Notes: generated from the letters alone by a model not told the origin. DNA of 64,000 nucleotides from Clostridium cibarium (GCF_014836335.1 NZ_JACSRA010000004.1:1-64000); one strand, 5' to 3'. Shown: positions 17,991 through 26,943, counted from the stretch's first letter. Numbers and translations: made by a program.

Positions 17991-19127
17991 TTGTTAGATT
18001 TTGAAGTTGATATGCAAGAATTAACTAATATAAAGGTTATTGGTTGTGGCGGTGGAGGAAGCAACGCTGTTAATAGAATGATTGTTGAAGGTGTGAAAAA
18101 TGTAGAATTTATCGCAATTAATACAGATAAACAAGCTTTGATGCTATCACATGCAAATCAAAAAATACAAATTGGAGAAAAATTAACAAAAGGTCTAGGA
18201 GCAGGAGCTAATCCTGAAATAGGACAAAAGGCTGCAGAAGAAAGTAGAGAAGAGATTACAGCTGCTATAAAGGGAGCTAATATGGTGTTTATTACTGCTG
18301 GAATGGGTGGAGGTACTGGAACAGGTGCAGCACCAGTTGTAGCTGAGATAGCAAAATCTTTAGATATATTAACAGTGGGAGTTGTAACTAAACCATTTCC
18401 ATTTGAAGGAAAGAGGAGAATGAGATTTGCTGAAATGGGAATAGCTAATCTTAAGGAAAAAGTTGATACATTAGTCATTATTCCTAATGAAAGATTGTTG
18501 TCAATGGCAGATAAGAAGACAACTTTATTAGATTCATTTAAATTGGCAGATGATGTGTTAAGACAAGGTGTACAGGCGATTTCAGATTTAATAACTATTC
18601 CGGGTGTAGTAAATGCTGACTTTGCTGATATTAAGGCAGTAATGTTAGATAAAGGACTTGCACATATGGGAGTTGGATATGGTAAGGGAGATAATAGAGC
18701 TGCAGACGCTGTAAAACAAGCAATTGCTTCTCCGTTATTAGAAACATCTATAAATGGTGCTACCGGAGTAATTTTAAACTTTACAGGTGGAGGAGATTTA
18801 GGGGCTCTTGAAGTTTATGAAGCAGCTGATGTTGTAAGAGAATCAGCAGACCCTGATGCAAACATAATTTTTGGTGCTGTTATAGATGAAACATTAAACG
18901 ATGAAATTAGAATAACTGTAATAGCTACAGGATTTGAAGCTGAAGTAACTAGTGAATTATTTGTAGAGAAAAAAGTTCAAGAAAGAGCAAAAGTTGCTAC
19001 CTCAGAGGAAAAATCAGAAGTTGCAGCTACTGTTGTTGAAGAGAAGGAAGTAGAAGAAAAACAATCTTATAATACTCAAGAAGATGATTTAGATATTCCT
19101 GTATTTTTAAGAAGAACAAGAAAATAG
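17991..19127 (+). CDS. ftsZ: Cell division GTPase FtsZ
   Basis: This tubulin homologue forms the Z-ring at midcell and, in sporulating cells, at the polar septum. It has 378 residues. The nucleotide site includes [14 protein letters not shown], the tubulin signature [12 protein letters not shown], and [11 protein letters not shown] with the catalytic T7-loop Asp. A Glu/Val-rich linker leads to the conserved C-terminal peptide DIPVFLRR, which binds FtsA and other partners. The TTG start is eight bases after AAAGGAGG and gives the normal N terminus. It is coupled to ftsA and followed by a strong terminator. Confidence 0.97.
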   Translation: MLDFEVDMQELTNIKVIGCGGGGSNAVNRMIVEGVKNVEFIAINTDKQALMLSHANQKIQIGEKLTKGLGAGANPEIGQKAAEESREEITAAIKGANMVFITAGMGGGTGTGAAPVVAEIAKSLDILTVGVVTKPFPFEGKRRMRFAEMGIANLKEKVDTLVIIPNERLLSMADKKTTLLDSFKLADDVLRQGVQAISDLITIPGVVNADFADIKAVMLDKGLAHMGVGYGKGDNRAADAVKQAIASPLLETSINGATGVILNFTGGGDLGALEVYEAADVVRESADPDANIIFGAVIDETLNDEIRITVIATGFEAEVTSELFVEKKVQERAKVATSEEKSEVAATVVEEKEVEEKQSYNTQEDDLDIPVFLRRTRK

Positions 19128-19138
19128 AGTTAAATAAG

Positions 19139-19170
19139 AAAGCCAGTCAAATGTGACTGGCTTTTTTTTT
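19139..19170 (+). terminator. Rho-independent terminator after ftsZ
   Basis: AAAGCCAGTCA-type arm (19139-19149) pairs with TGACTGGCTTT (19154-19164) around AATG, followed by an uninterrupted T run to 19170. Confidence 0.92.
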
Positions 19171-19302
19171 TATATCTAAAAAATATATGATTGCTTTTAA
19201 AGATTTTAATATATTAGACATGAGAATCTACTTTGAAATTAGATTTTATTGTTTCTATATGTAAAAAATATACTTAAAAAAAAGTTGTTCCAATAATTAA
19301 AA

Positions 19303-19335
19303 GTGACAAAATTTTGAAGAGCAATGATTTATAAT
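19303..19335 (+). promoter_or_regulatory. spoIIG-type promoter with long spacer and Spo0A-box-like site
   Basis: GTGACA (19303-19308; five of six to TTGACA) and TATAAT (19330-19335) are separated by 21 bases. The Bacillus spoIIG promoter is known for a similarly overlong 22-base spacer that requires phosphorylated Spo0A. Read on the other strand, 19304-19311 gives TTTTGTCA, close to the Spo0A box core TTTGTCRA. It lies 25 bases before the spoIIGA ATG. Confidence 0.6.
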
Positions 19336-19359
19336 AACCTTAAAGAAGGGGGATAAGAA

Positions 19360-20163
19360 ATGGAAATTTATTTAGATGTTGTACTTATTGAAAATTTTAT
19401 TGTTGATCTATTCTTATTGTCTATTACTTTTAATGTAATAAGAGTAGAGGTTAAAAATAAGAAATTAGTATTATCTTCAATATTAGGTGCAATATATACA
19501 ATGGTTATGATTTTTCCGACGTTAAGTTTTTTTTCATTTATGCCAATACAATTTTGTGTAGCTTATTTTATGAGCCTAATAATTATGGGAAAAGAAAGAT
19601 GGAAAATGGCTATAAAATCCACAGCGGTTTTCTTGATTGCTTCAGTAACATTAAGTGGAATATGTTTCTATCTTGCAGAGTTTGAAAATTCTTATACTTT
19701 TTGTAATGGTTTTAGTATTAATAATTTTTCTTTAAAATCATTGGTGCTGGCACTAATGATTATATATATAATTTATTTCAGAGCTATAAGCTACTTTAGG
19801 GAGAGATCAGTAATAAATAATTTCACATTTGATGTTGAAATTTATATAGACGATATAAAGTATTTGATTAAAGGCTTTTTAGATACTGGAAATGAGCTTA
19901 GAGAACCCATTACTAATTTACCATGTATAATTATAGAGGAGAGGTTGTTTTATAATTACAAATTTAATGAGGACAAGGTATATTATATAAATTATAGTGC
20001 GATAGGGTATGAAGGAAAGTTAAAAGGATTCAAAGTTGACAGAGTAATGATACGAGAAGAAGGTAAAGATTTTAGAGAGGTAAAAGCAATAATTTGTCCA
20101 TGTAAAGATATATTAAGTAGAGAAAAGGACTTTAATGCTTTATTATCCAGAGGTGTAGTATAG
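19360..20163 (+). CDS. spoIIGA: Sigma-E processing aspartic peptidase SpoIIGA
   Basis: This membrane protease of the septum converts pro-sigma-E to active sigma-E in the mother cell after a SpoIIR signal from the forespore. It has 267 residues. The N-terminal half has about five hydrophobic membrane segments (residues about 5-145). The C-terminal half is a half-size aspartic protease domain with [13 protein letters not shown]. Asp175 in DTGN is the expected catalytic residue, followed by the LPCIIIEE strand. The ATG follows AAAGAAGGGGGAT. The next gene is its substrate sigE, 10 bases downstream, in the usual order. It is somewhat shorter than the Bacillus protein (309 residues). Confidence 0.95.
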   Translation: MEIYLDVVLIENFIVDLFLLSITFNVIRVEVKNKKLVLSSILGAIYTMVMIFPTLSFFSFMPIQFCVAYFMSLIIMGKERWKMAIKSTAVFLIASVTLSGICFYLAEFENSYTFCNGFSINNFSLKSLVLALMIIYIIYFRAISYFRERSVINNFTFDVEIYIDDIKYLIKGFLDTGNELREPITNLPCIIIEERLFYNYKFNEDKVYYINYSAIGYEGKLKGFKVDRVMIREEGKDFREVKAIICPCKDILSREKDFNALLSRGVV

Positions 20164-20173
20164 AGGAGGAAAT

Positions 20174-20881
20174 ATGATTAGACTAGATATATTTTTTAAC
20201 AGATTAGTAACAAAACTCAAATTATTTAGAAAGAAAATTCATTATATAGGTAGAAATGAGGCTTTACCACCACCGCTAACAAAAGAAGAAGAGGAGAAAC
20301 TCGTAACAAAAATATTAGAAGGTGACGAGAATGTAAGAAGCACATTAATTGAAAGAAATTTAAGGTTAGTAGTATATATAGCAAAAAAATTTGAAAACAC
20401 AGGTGTTAATATTGAAGATTTAATATCTGTGGGGACAATTGGACTTATTAAGGCGGTAAATACATTTAATCCAGAGAAAAAAATAAAACTTGCAACGTAT
20501 GCTTCTAGATGTATAGAAAATGAAATTCTAATGTATTTAAGAAGAAACAGCAAAATTAAAGCGGAAATATCGTTTTATGAGCCTTTAAATATAGATTGGG
20601 ATGGAAATGAATTATTATTATCAGATATCTTAGGAACAGAAAATGACACGGTATATAATCTTATTGAAGATGAAGTAGATAAGCAATTATTATTCATGGC
20701 TTTTAAAAATTTAAATGAAAGAGAAAAAGAAATTGTTAAATTAAGATTTGGATTATTTGGAACTAGAGAGAAGACTCAGAAAGAGGTTGCTGACATGCTT
20801 GGGATATCTCAGTCATATATTTCTAGACTTGAAAAGAAAATTATTAATAGGTTAAAAAAAGAAATTAGTAGAATGCTATAG
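20174..20881 (+). CDS. sigE: Sporulation sigma factor SigE (pro-sigma-E)
   Basis: This is the early mother-cell sigma factor, 235 residues. The basic, amphipathic N-terminal pro-sequence ([18 protein letters not shown]...) tethers it to membrane until SpoIIGA cleaves it. The mature part begins near [18 protein letters not shown]. Region 2 ([52 protein letters not shown]) and region 4 ([26 protein letters not shown]) are complete. The ATG follows AGAGGAGGAAAT. It is co-transcribed with spoIIGA. sigG follows after 81 bases with its own forespore-type promoter. Confidence 0.96.
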   Translation: MIRLDIFFNRLVTKLKLFRKKIHYIGRNEALPPPLTKEEEEKLVTKILEGDENVRSTLIERNLRLVVYIAKKFENTGVNIEDLISVGTIGLIKAVNTFNPEKKIKLATYASRCIENEILMYLRRNSKIKAEISFYEPLNIDWDGNELLLSDILGTENDTVYNLIEDEVDKQLLFMAFKNLNEREKEIVKLRFGLFGTREKTQKEVADMLGISQSYISRLEKKIINRLKKEISRML

Positions 20882-20891
20882 TTTGTCTTTA

Positions 20892-20921
20892 GTATAAAAG
20901 AATCTTCTATCGGAGATAATT
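20892..20921 (+). promoter_or_regulatory. Sigma-F-type promoter of sigG
   Basis: GTATA (20892-20896), 15 bases, then GGAGATAATT (20912-20921), which matches every fixed position of the sigma-F -10 consensus GGNNANANTW. In Bacillus, sigG is likewise transcribed by sigma-F from a promoter between sigE and sigG. Confidence 0.7.
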
Positions 20922-20962
20922 ATTAATGCAGTTAGTTATTACTTCCGAAGGGGTTGATGATA

Positions 20963-21736
20963 TTGATCATTAATAAAGTAGAAATATGTGGAGTAAATAC
21001 ATCTAAACTCCCAGTACTAAAAGAGAAGGAGAAGAGATCGTTACTTATACAAATGCATAATGGGGATAGTATGGCTAGAGAGACCTTTATAAAAGGTAAT
21101 TTAAGGCTTGTGCTAAGCGTTATTCAGAGATTTAATAATAGAGGAGAAAATGTAGATGATTTATTTCAAGTTGGATGCATTGGATTAATGAAAGCAATAG
21201 ACAATTTCGATTTAAATCAAAATGTAAAATTTTCTACATATGCGGTACCTATGATTATTGGAGAGATTAGGAGGTATTTAAGAGACAATAATTCAATTAG
21301 AGTTAGTAGGTCTCTTCGAGATATTGCATATAAAGCTTTAGTTGTAAGAGATAAATTAATAAAGGACAATAATAAAGAACCTTCTATATCGCAAATTTCA
21401 AAAGAACTTAATCTACCTAGAGAAGATGTTGTATTTGCTCTTGATGCTATTCAGGATCCAGTATCACTATATGAACCTATTTATCATGATGGTGGAGATG
21501 CAATTTATGTAATGGATCAGGTTAGTGATAGTAAAAATACTGATGAAAGCTGGCTTGAAAATATATCGATAAAAGAGGCTATGAAGAAATTAACAGATAG
21601 AGAAAAACTCATATTAAATTTAAGATTTTTTAATGGAAGAACACAGATGGAAGTTGCAAATGAGATTGGTATATCTCAAGCACAGGTATCTAGGCTTGAA
21701 AAAACAGCATTAAAGCACATGAGGAAAAATGTTTAA
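20963..21736 (+). CDS. sigG: Forespore sigma factor SigG
   Basis: This is the late forespore sigma factor, about 257 residues. It starts with the hallmark INKVEICGVNTSKLPVL, then region 2 (GNLRLVLSVIQRFNNRGENVDDLFQVGCIGLMKAIDNFD, KFSTYAVPMIIGEIRRYLRDNN), region 3, DAIQDPVSLYEPIYHDGGD and region 4 (GRTQMEVANEIGISQAQVSRLEKTALKHM). The start is ambiguous: TTG 20963 is nine bases after GAAGGGG and gives the family-like N terminus; ATG 20957 lies only three bases from the SD, and TTG 20954 is adjacent to it. The high conservation and the DFDL-type core separate it from SigF. Confidence 0.95.
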   Translation: MIINKVEICGVNTSKLPVLKEKEKRSLLIQMHNGDSMARETFIKGNLRLVLSVIQRFNNRGENVDDLFQVGCIGLMKAIDNFDLNQNVKFSTYAVPMIIGEIRRYLRDNNSIRVSRSLRDIAYKALVVRDKLIKDNNKEPSISQISKELNLPREDVVFALDAIQDPVSLYEPIYHDGGDAIYVMDQVSDSKNTDESWLENISIKEAMKKLTDREKLILNLRFFNGRTQMEVANEIGISQAQVSRLEKTALKHMRKNV

Positions 21737-21761
21737 AGGCGTTAGGAATATTCTAACGCCT
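21737..21761 (+). terminator. Hairpin after sigG
   Basis: AGGCGTTAG (21737-21745) pairs perfectly with CTAACGCCT (21753-21761) around a 7-base loop, immediately after the sigG stop. The following sequence CATTTATT is a weak T tract, so termination may be partial. Confidence 0.65.
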
Positions 21762-21770
21762 CATTTATTA

Positions 21771-21797
21771 GAATATTAAGTTATAATAATTTACAAT
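21771..21797 (+). promoter_or_regulatory. Candidate sigma-E-type promoter of ymxH
   Basis: GAATATT (21771-21777) fits the sigma-E -35 consensus KMATATT. After 12 bases TTTACAAT (21790-21797) matches six of eight positions of the -10 CATACAAT. The spacer is about one base short of usual. A mother-cell promoter suits a YlmC/YmxH sporulation gene. Confidence 0.4.
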
Positions 21798-21841
21798 TTG
21801 AATATAATGTATAAAAATCAAGATAAAGTCGGGGGATAGGT

Positions 21842-22108
21842 ATGGAGGAAAGTTTAAATTCAATAAATGCAATGAAGATGATGGAAGTAATAGATATAAA
21901 TGCTGGAGCTAAAGTTGGATTTATTAAAGATATAAAGATTGACTGTGATGAACATAGAGTTTTATCTATTATTTTACCAGGTGAAACTAAAGGATGGTTC
22001 TCTAAAACAGAAGATATAGAAATACCGTGGAACAAAATAATTAAAATAGGTCTAGATGTAATATTGGTAGATATAAATGGGACTAGTAATAATAATATTT
22101 GTGAATAA
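21842..22108 (+). CDS. ymxH: YlmC/YmxH family sporulation protein (PRC-barrel)
   Basis: This small protein of 88 residues has a PRC-barrel-like fold. MEVIDINAGAKVGFIKDIKID and HRVLSIILPGETKGWFSK...DIEIPWNKIIKIGLDVILVDI are characteristic of the YlmC/YmxH family. The family is found in spore formers next to sigG, as here. No enzymatic motif is visible and its function is not known in detail. The ATG follows CGGGGGATAGGT. Confidence 0.85.
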   Translation: MEESLNSINAMKMMEVIDINAGAKVGFIKDIKIDCDEHRVLSIILPGETKGWFSKTEDIEIPWNKIIKIGLDVILVDINGTSNNNICE

Positions 22109-22183
22109 TACTGGATATAGGAAAGAAAAATATGTATAATAACTTTATGAATTAAATAAACATAAGGAAAGGCGAGAATAAAC

Positions 22184-22639
22184 ATGAGGTGTCCCTTTTG
22201 TTCCTGTGAAGAGAGTAAAGTTGTTGATTCTAGATCGACAGATGATAATAATACAATAAGGAGAAGACGAGAATGTTTAGGTTGTGGAAAGAGGTATACA
22301 ACTTATGAAAAGATTGAAGATATTCCTATTCTTGTTGTGAAGAAAGACCTAACTAGAGAAAACTTTAATAAAGAAAAAATAATTAATGGACTTATAATAG
22401 CTTGTCAAAAAAGACCGATTTCAAGAAAGCAAATTGAAGATATAGCAGATTATATTGAAAAAACAATTTCAAATGGAATGTTAACAGAAGTTCAAAGCAA
22501 ATATATTGGTGAAATGATAATGGATAAGTTAAAAGAAGTTGATGAAGTTGCTTATGTTAGGTTTGCATCTGTTTATAGACAGTTCAAAGACATAAACACT
22601 TTTTTGGAAGAGATTAAAAATTTAATGACTACTAGTTAA
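22184..22639 (+). CDS. nrdR: Transcriptional repressor NrdR
   Basis: This 151-residue zinc-finger/ATP-cone repressor senses ATP/dATP and represses ribonucleotide reductase genes. The zinc ribbon is CPFC...CLGCGKRYTTYE with the VVDSR and IRRRRECL motifs. An ATP-cone follows (VVKKDLTRENFNKEKIINGLIIACQKRPIS), and the C-terminal part has VAYVRFASVYRQFKD. Length and domain order are standard. The ATG follows AAGGAAAGGCG at 11-12 bases. It is followed by a terminator. Confidence 0.96.
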   Translation: MRCPFCSCEESKVVDSRSTDDNNTIRRRRECLGCGKRYTTYEKIEDIPILVVKKDLTRENFNKEKIINGLIIACQKRPISRKQIEDIADYIEKTISNGMLTEVQSKYIGEMIMDKLKEVDEVAYVRFASVYRQFKDINTFLEEIKNLMTTS

Positions 22640-22653
22640 TTTGTAGGTATAAT

Positions 22654-22684
22654 AAAGCTGCTGAGATTAATCAGCAGTTTTTTT
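22654..22684 (+). terminator. Rho-independent terminator after nrdR
   Basis: CTGCTGA (22658-22664) pairs with TCAGCAG (22671-22677), extended by flanking A and T runs, followed by at least seven T. Confidence 0.85.
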
Positions 22685-22784
22685 ATATATTCCTAAAGTT
22701 AATCTTAGGTTAATTATTTTCATAAAAATAGATGGGAGAACTTTATAATGTTAAAATGAGGTTATAAAGTATTAAGGAGGAGTA

Positions 22785-23525
22785 ATGAAAAGAATAGAGT
22801 TAAAAACCTTAAAAAGAATGAAGGATTATTTAGTTATAGAAAATGAAAAAACTAAGGTTGTTTTTTCTACATCAGAAGAGAGTAAAAATTTTAATAGAAA
22901 TACAGAGGAAGGACTTAATAACATTAATGGACTTACTAGAGAATTTCGCGTTGACAAAGTTATTTACTTAAGGCAAATTCATTCGGATACTATTTTTTCT
23001 TATAATGGAGAAAATGGCGAGGAACTCATAGAAAAAGAAGGGGATGCTATAATAACTAATGTTAGAAATAGTATAATAGGTGTTTTTACTGCTGATTGTG
23101 TTCCTGTAATTTTAGTAGATGAAGTTTCAGGTTCTGTTGCAGCAATCCATTCTGGATGGAAAGGAACTTTCAGTTCAATAACAAAGAAAACAGTTAGAAA
23201 GATGGAGAAAGAATATAGTGTGAATCCAGTAAATATTAAAGCATATATTGGGCCACATATTAGAAAATGCTGTTATGAAGTTTCACAAGAATTGAAGGAA
23301 AAGTTTTTGTTAGAAAAAGGAATTGATGAAAAAATATTATTTAATGATAGAAATTTAAGCTTAGAAGAATGTATATTTAAAGATTTACGGGAATGTGGGA
23401 TAGAAGAAGAAAATATTAATTCTATATCACTTTGTACTCATTGTTCTAATGAAGTTAAATTGTATTCATATAGGGCTTCAAATGGAGCATACGGAAGATT
23501 ATTTTCATTTGTATTAATAAAATAG
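22785..23525 (+). CDS. pgeF: Peptidoglycan editing factor PgeF (laccase-domain protein YlmD)
   Basis: This is a 246-residue protein of the former multi-copper polyphenol oxidase (DUF152) family, now known to edit misincorporated cell-wall precursors. Recognisable motifs are LRQIHSDTI, EGDAIITN, GVFTADCVPVILVD, AAIHSGWKGTFSSI and IGPHIRKCCYEV, and the C-terminal CTHCS...YSYR. Together the His/Cys residues form the zinc site. The ATG follows AAGGAGGAGTA. It lies 11 bases before the response-regulator gene and may be transcribed with the two-component genes. Its linkage to sigE-sigG-ymxH matches the ylmC-ylmD order in Bacillus. Confidence 0.93.
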   Translation: MKRIELKTLKRMKDYLVIENEKTKVVFSTSEESKNFNRNTEEGLNNINGLTREFRVDKVIYLRQIHSDTIFSYNGENGEELIEKEGDAIITNVRNSIIGVFTADCVPVILVDEVSGSVAAIHSGWKGTFSSITKKTVRKMEKEYSVNPVNIKAYIGPHIRKCCYEVSQELKEKFLLEKGIDEKILFNDRNLSLEECIFKDLRECGIEEENINSISLCTHCSNEVKLYSYRASNGAYGRLFSFVLIK

Positions 23526-23536
23526 GGGGGATAAAA

Positions 23537-24250
23537 GTGGCAGAAGAAAAAATATTAGTAGTGGATGATGAAGAACATATTTTAGAACTTTTAAAATTCA
23601 ATTTAGAGAATGTAGGTTATAAGGTTTTTACAACTAATAATGGAATAGATGCATTAAAGTTTGTAAAGGAAAATAAACCTGATGTTGTATTATTAGATTT
23701 AATGCTACCAGGGATGGATGGTTTTGACGTTTGTAAAGAGATAAAGAATAATAAGGATACTTCAGGGACTGCGATAATAATGCTAACTGCAAAAGGGGAA
23801 GAATTAGATAAAATACTTGGATTAGAGCTTGGTGCTGATGATTATATAACAAAACCATTTTCAGTAAGAGAGTTGCTAGCAAGGGTTAAAGCGTTGATTA
23901 GAAGATTGACAAGTGTAAAAGATTATAATGAAGAGTCTTTTGAAAGTGGAAGGTTGAAGATAAATTTTGAAAGACATGAAGTTTTAATTGAGAATAATAA
24001 AGTAGATTTAACCTTGAAGGAATTTGAGTTGTTAGAAATATTGATAAAAAATAAGGGGAAGATACTTCAGAGAGAAACTTTATTGGATAAGGTTTGGGGG
24101 TATGAATATATTGGAGAAACTAGAACTGTTGATGTTCATATAAGATATATAAGAAAGAAAATAGAGGAAGATGATAAGAATCCAAAGTATATTGAAACCA
24201 TAAGAGGAGTAGGGTATAGATTTAACCCTTTAGATAGTGATGAGAAGTAA
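23537..24250 (+). CDS. phoP: Phosphate response regulator PhoP/PhoB (OmpR family)
   Basis: This is a 237-residue DNA-binding response regulator. The receiver domain has acidic Asp10-Asp11, phosphoacceptor Asp54 (VLLDLMLPG), Thr in MLTAKG and Lys in ITKPFS. The C-terminal winged helix has LTLKEFELLEILIKNKGKILQRETLLDKVWGY and TVDVHIRYIRKKIEED. Assignment to phosphate control rests on position: it is directly followed by its kinase and by pstSCAB-phoU, with TTAAC repeats before pstS. The GTG start follows ATAGGGGGGATAAAA. The last bases overlap the kinase start. Confidence 0.92.
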   Translation: MAEEKILVVDDEEHILELLKFNLENVGYKVFTTNNGIDALKFVKENKPDVVLLDLMLPGMDGFDVCKEIKNNKDTSGTAIIMLTAKGEELDKILGLELGADDYITKPFSVRELLARVKALIRRLTSVKDYNEESFESGRLKINFERHEVLIENNKVDLTLKEFELLEILIKNKGKILQRETLLDKVWGYEYIGETRTVDVHIRYIRKKIEEDDKNPKYIETIRGVGYRFNPLDSDEK

Positions 24251-25916
24251 GATATTAGCTAGTGTCATAATAACTGTAATATTTGCTTTACTTAGTGCTA
24301 CTTGTCTTTTTATAATTATTGCCAATGATAATGAAGTGAATAAAACCACTGAAGCTTTAGAAAACTTAAATAATTATGTTAAGGAATTAAATATCACTGA
24401 TGCGAAGGTTATAGAATCTTACAAAATAAATGGTGTAGATGTTAGATGTACCTTTATAGATAAGAATGGGAAAGTTATTTATGATACTTATGGAAAGCTA
24501 GAAGAAAATCATTTAAGTAGAATTGAAGTACAAGAAGCGTTGAAAAATGGTAGTGGCTATTCAGTAAGGTCAAGTGATACAACTAGAATTAAAACTGTGT
24601 ATTACGCATCGTTGCTTAATGATGGAACGATATTAAGAACATCAATTCCTTTTGAAACAGTGGTGTTTTTCAATTATGATACTATGATTTATTGGATTGT
24701 TATATTAATAAGTGTATTAGGATTTTCTGTGTTTTTGTCTACAAAACTTGTAAAGACCATAGTAGGACCATTAAAAGATTTAGAAAATGTAACAGCAAGG
24801 ATTGCAAATGGTGATTTACATATTAGAGCTAACCAAGGAACGGGAGGAGAGATTGGATCATTAGCAAGAACATTTAATAATATGGCAGATCAATTGCAAA
24901 ATCAAATTAATCAAGTTATAGACAAGCAGAATAGGTTAGAATCCATTTTAAGTTGTATGGAAAGTGGAGTAATAGCAGTAAATCGTAGAGATGAAGTAAT
25001 TACAATTAATCCTTATGCTAGGAGAATATTTGGAATTAGAAAAAATATCACTGGAGAAAATATTTCAAGTTATATAAAGGATTATGATATAAATAATTTC
25101 TTAAATGGAAATGAAGAAGCAGAAAAAGAAATTAAGCTATTACATCCAATAGAAAGGGTGCTTAGAATAAAAAAAGCAACAATTGTGTATGATTTGGAGA
25201 AGATAGGAAAGGTAATAGCGGTACAAGATGTAACAGATATAAGACGACTAGAAAATATGAGAAGTCAATTTGTGGCTAATGTTTCTCATGAATTAAAAAC
25301 TCCGTTAACATCAATTAAAGGCTTTGCAGAAACATTAAGATATGTTGAAGACGATGAAACTAGAAAAAAATTTTTAGATATAATAGATAAGGAGTCGGAA
25401 AGACTTAGTAGGCTTATTAATGATATTTTAGTGCTTTCAAAAATAGAAAGTGAATGTATAGGAGAAGAAAAGGAATTTTTACCAAATGGAGAAATTGATG
25501 ATGTAATGAATATGGTTAAAAATTTTGCAAATTCTAAGAATATAAAGATAAAACTTGAACAAACTAATTCAGAGATGCTTTATGGAGATAAAGATAGATT
25601 TATTCAAATAGTATTGAATCTAGTGGAAAACGGAATAAAATATTCTAATACTGGAGCGACAGTTATTATACGAAGTTTTAGTGCTGAAGGTGAATATGTA
25701 TTACAAGTTGAAGATAATGGAATTGGAATTCCGGAAGATGATATTCCTAGAATATTTGAAAGGTTTTATAGAGTTGATAAGGCAAGAAAGAGTGGAGGAA
25801 CAGGGCTTGGTCTTGCTATAGTAAAGCATATAGTTAAAACATTTAACGGAGAAATAACCGTTAAAAGTAAGTCCGGTGTTGGTAGTGTGTTTACTGTGAA
25901 AATTAAACATATCTAA
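24240..25916 (+). CDS. phoR: Phosphate sensor histidine kinase PhoR
   Basis: This is a membrane histidine kinase of about 558 residues. Two hydrophobic helices (about residues 5-27 and 145-167) enclose an extracytoplasmic domain. A HAMP domain follows (RIANGDLHIRANQG), then a PAS domain (LESILSCMESGVIAVNRRDEVITINPYARRIFG), the HisKA H-box FVANVSHELKTPLTS with His at about 350, and the ATPase domain (N box VLNLVENGIKYS, G1 VEDNGIGIP, F box, G2 GTGLGLAIVKHI). It overlaps phoP by 11 bases (ATG 24240; GTG 24237 is also possible), indicating coupling. The large extracytoplasmic domain and PAS domain resemble Bacillus PhoR. Confidence 0.93.
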   Translation: MRSKILASVIITVIFALLSATCLFIIIANDNEVNKTTEALENLNNYVKELNITDAKVIESYKINGVDVRCTFIDKNGKVIYDTYGKLEENHLSRIEVQEALKNGSGYSVRSSDTTRIKTVYYASLLNDGTILRTSIPFETVVFFNYDTMIYWIVILISVLGFSVFLSTKLVKTIVGPLKDLENVTARIANGDLHIRANQGTGGEIGSLARTFNNMADQLQNQINQVIDKQNRLESILSCMESGVIAVNRRDEVITINPYARRIFGIRKNITGENISSYIKDYDINNFLNGNEEAEKEIKLLHPIERVLRIKKATIVYDLEKIGKVIAVQDVTDIRRLENMRSQFVANVSHELKTPLTSIKGFAETLRYVEDDETRKKFLDIIDKESERLSRLINDILVLSKIESECIGEEKEFLPNGEIDDVMNMVKNFANSKNIKIKLEQTNSEMLYGDKDRFIQIVLNLVENGIKYSNTGATVIIRSFSAEGEYVLQVEDNGIGIPEDDIPRIFERFYRVDKARKSGGTGLGLAIVKHIVKTFNGEITVKSKSGVGSVFTVKIKHI

Positions 25917-25939
25917 TAACAATAAAAAACTTATTCCAA

Positions 25940-26020
25940 TGTTAAATTTAATTAACATTCTTCTAATATAACTTAACATTAATCAAATATTTGGTTAACT
26001 TTCGAGGTTTATCATTAACA
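25940..26020 (+). promoter_or_regulatory. Pho-box-like TTAAC repeats upstream of pstS
   Basis: TTAACA occurs at 25952-25957, 25973-25978 and 26015-26020, and TTAACT at 25995-26000; an inverted copy TGTTAA lies at 25940-25945. Starts are 21, 22 and 20 bases apart, about two helical turns, so they face the same side of DNA. PhoP of Bacillus binds TTAACA-like direct repeats. A weak -10 (TAAGAT, 26024-26029) follows the last repeat, and no -35 is evident, as in activator-dependent promoters. Confidence 0.7.
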
Positions 26021-26055
26021 TTGTAAGATAAATAAAAGATTTCGGAGGGGAAGTT

Positions 26056-26943
26056 ATGAAAAAGAAAAGCTTAAAATTAGTACTTGGAACATTGCTAGTT
26101 ACTATGCTCGGAGGTGCATTAGTAGGCTGCGGTTCTAATAATACAGACTCTGGAAATGGTAGTGAAGAAAAAACTATTTCTATAAGTGGGTCTTCAGCAT
26201 TATTACCACTTATGGAAAAGTCAATAGAGGGATTTAAAGAAAAAAATTCTGGTGTTGAAATTAATGCTCAAGCAGGTGGATCAGGGATAGGATTAACTCA
26301 GGTATCTGAAGGATCAGTAAATATAGGTAATTCTGATATTTTTGCAGAAGAAAAATTAGATAAAGACAAAGCTGGTGAGTTAACTGATCACAAAGTTGTG
26401 GCACAAGGATTTGCTGTAGCTGTTCATAAGGATTTAGGTGTAAAGAATTTAACTAAAGATCAAATTAAGAAGATTTTTTCAGGAGCGATAAAAAACTGGA
26501 GTGAAGTTGGAGGTCCAAACAAAGAAATATTTGTTGTTCATAGACCAGCATCTTCAGGAACAAGAGTAACTTTTGAAAAAACTCTTTTAGATGGAAATAA
26601 GGCATTTGAAAATGATTCAATTGGAGCAACTCAAGATCAAAATGGATCAGTATTAAGTGCTATGAAGCAAAATGACGGGGCAATAAGTTATTTAGGGCTT
26701 GCTTATATGAGCGGCAACGAAGCTAAATCAACTTTAGTTGGAATTTCAATAGATGGAGTTGAATGTAATAAAGATAATATTACAACAGGAAAATATCCTT
26801 TCTGGTCATGGGGGCATATGTATACAAAAGGTCAAGCTACTGGATTATCAAAAAATTTCATAGAATATATAATGAGTGATGAAAATAAGTCAGCTGTGGA
26901 AGAATTAGGATTTATATCAGGAAGTGAGATGAAAGTTAAATAA
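26056..26943 (+). CDS. pstS: Phosphate-binding lipoprotein PstS
   Basis: This is a 295-residue extracytoplasmic phosphate receptor for the PstCAB importer. The signal peptide ends in the lipobox LVGC, with lipidated Cys25, followed by a Ser/Gly/Asn linker. Phosphate-binding segments are visible: ISGSSALLPLMEKS, QAGGSGIGLTQV, GNSDIFAEE and VHRPASSGTRVTFEKT. The ATG follows TCGGAGGGGAAGTT. It is preceded by TTAAC repeats and opens the pst operon. Gaps to the following genes are short, without a terminator. Confidence 0.96.
   Translation: MKKKSLKLVLGTLLVTMLGGALVGCGSNNTDSGNGSEEKTISISGSSALLPLMEKSIEGFKEKNSGVEINAQAGGSGIGLTQVSEGSVNIGNSDIFAEEKLDKDKAGELTDHKVVAQGFAVAVHKDLGVKNLTKDQIKKIFSGAIKNWSEVGGPNKEIFVVHRPASSGTRVTFEKTLLDGNKAFENDSIGATQDQNGSVLSAMKQNDGAISYLGLAYMSGNEAKSTLVGISIDGVECNKDNITTGKYPFWSWGHMYTKGQATGLSKNFIEYIMSDENKSAVEELGFISGSEMKVK

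Noticed and set aside
26030..26055. Search for a terminator between phoR and pstS
   Set aside because: No G+C-rich hairpin with a T run was found; separation seems to be by the Pho-box promoter only.
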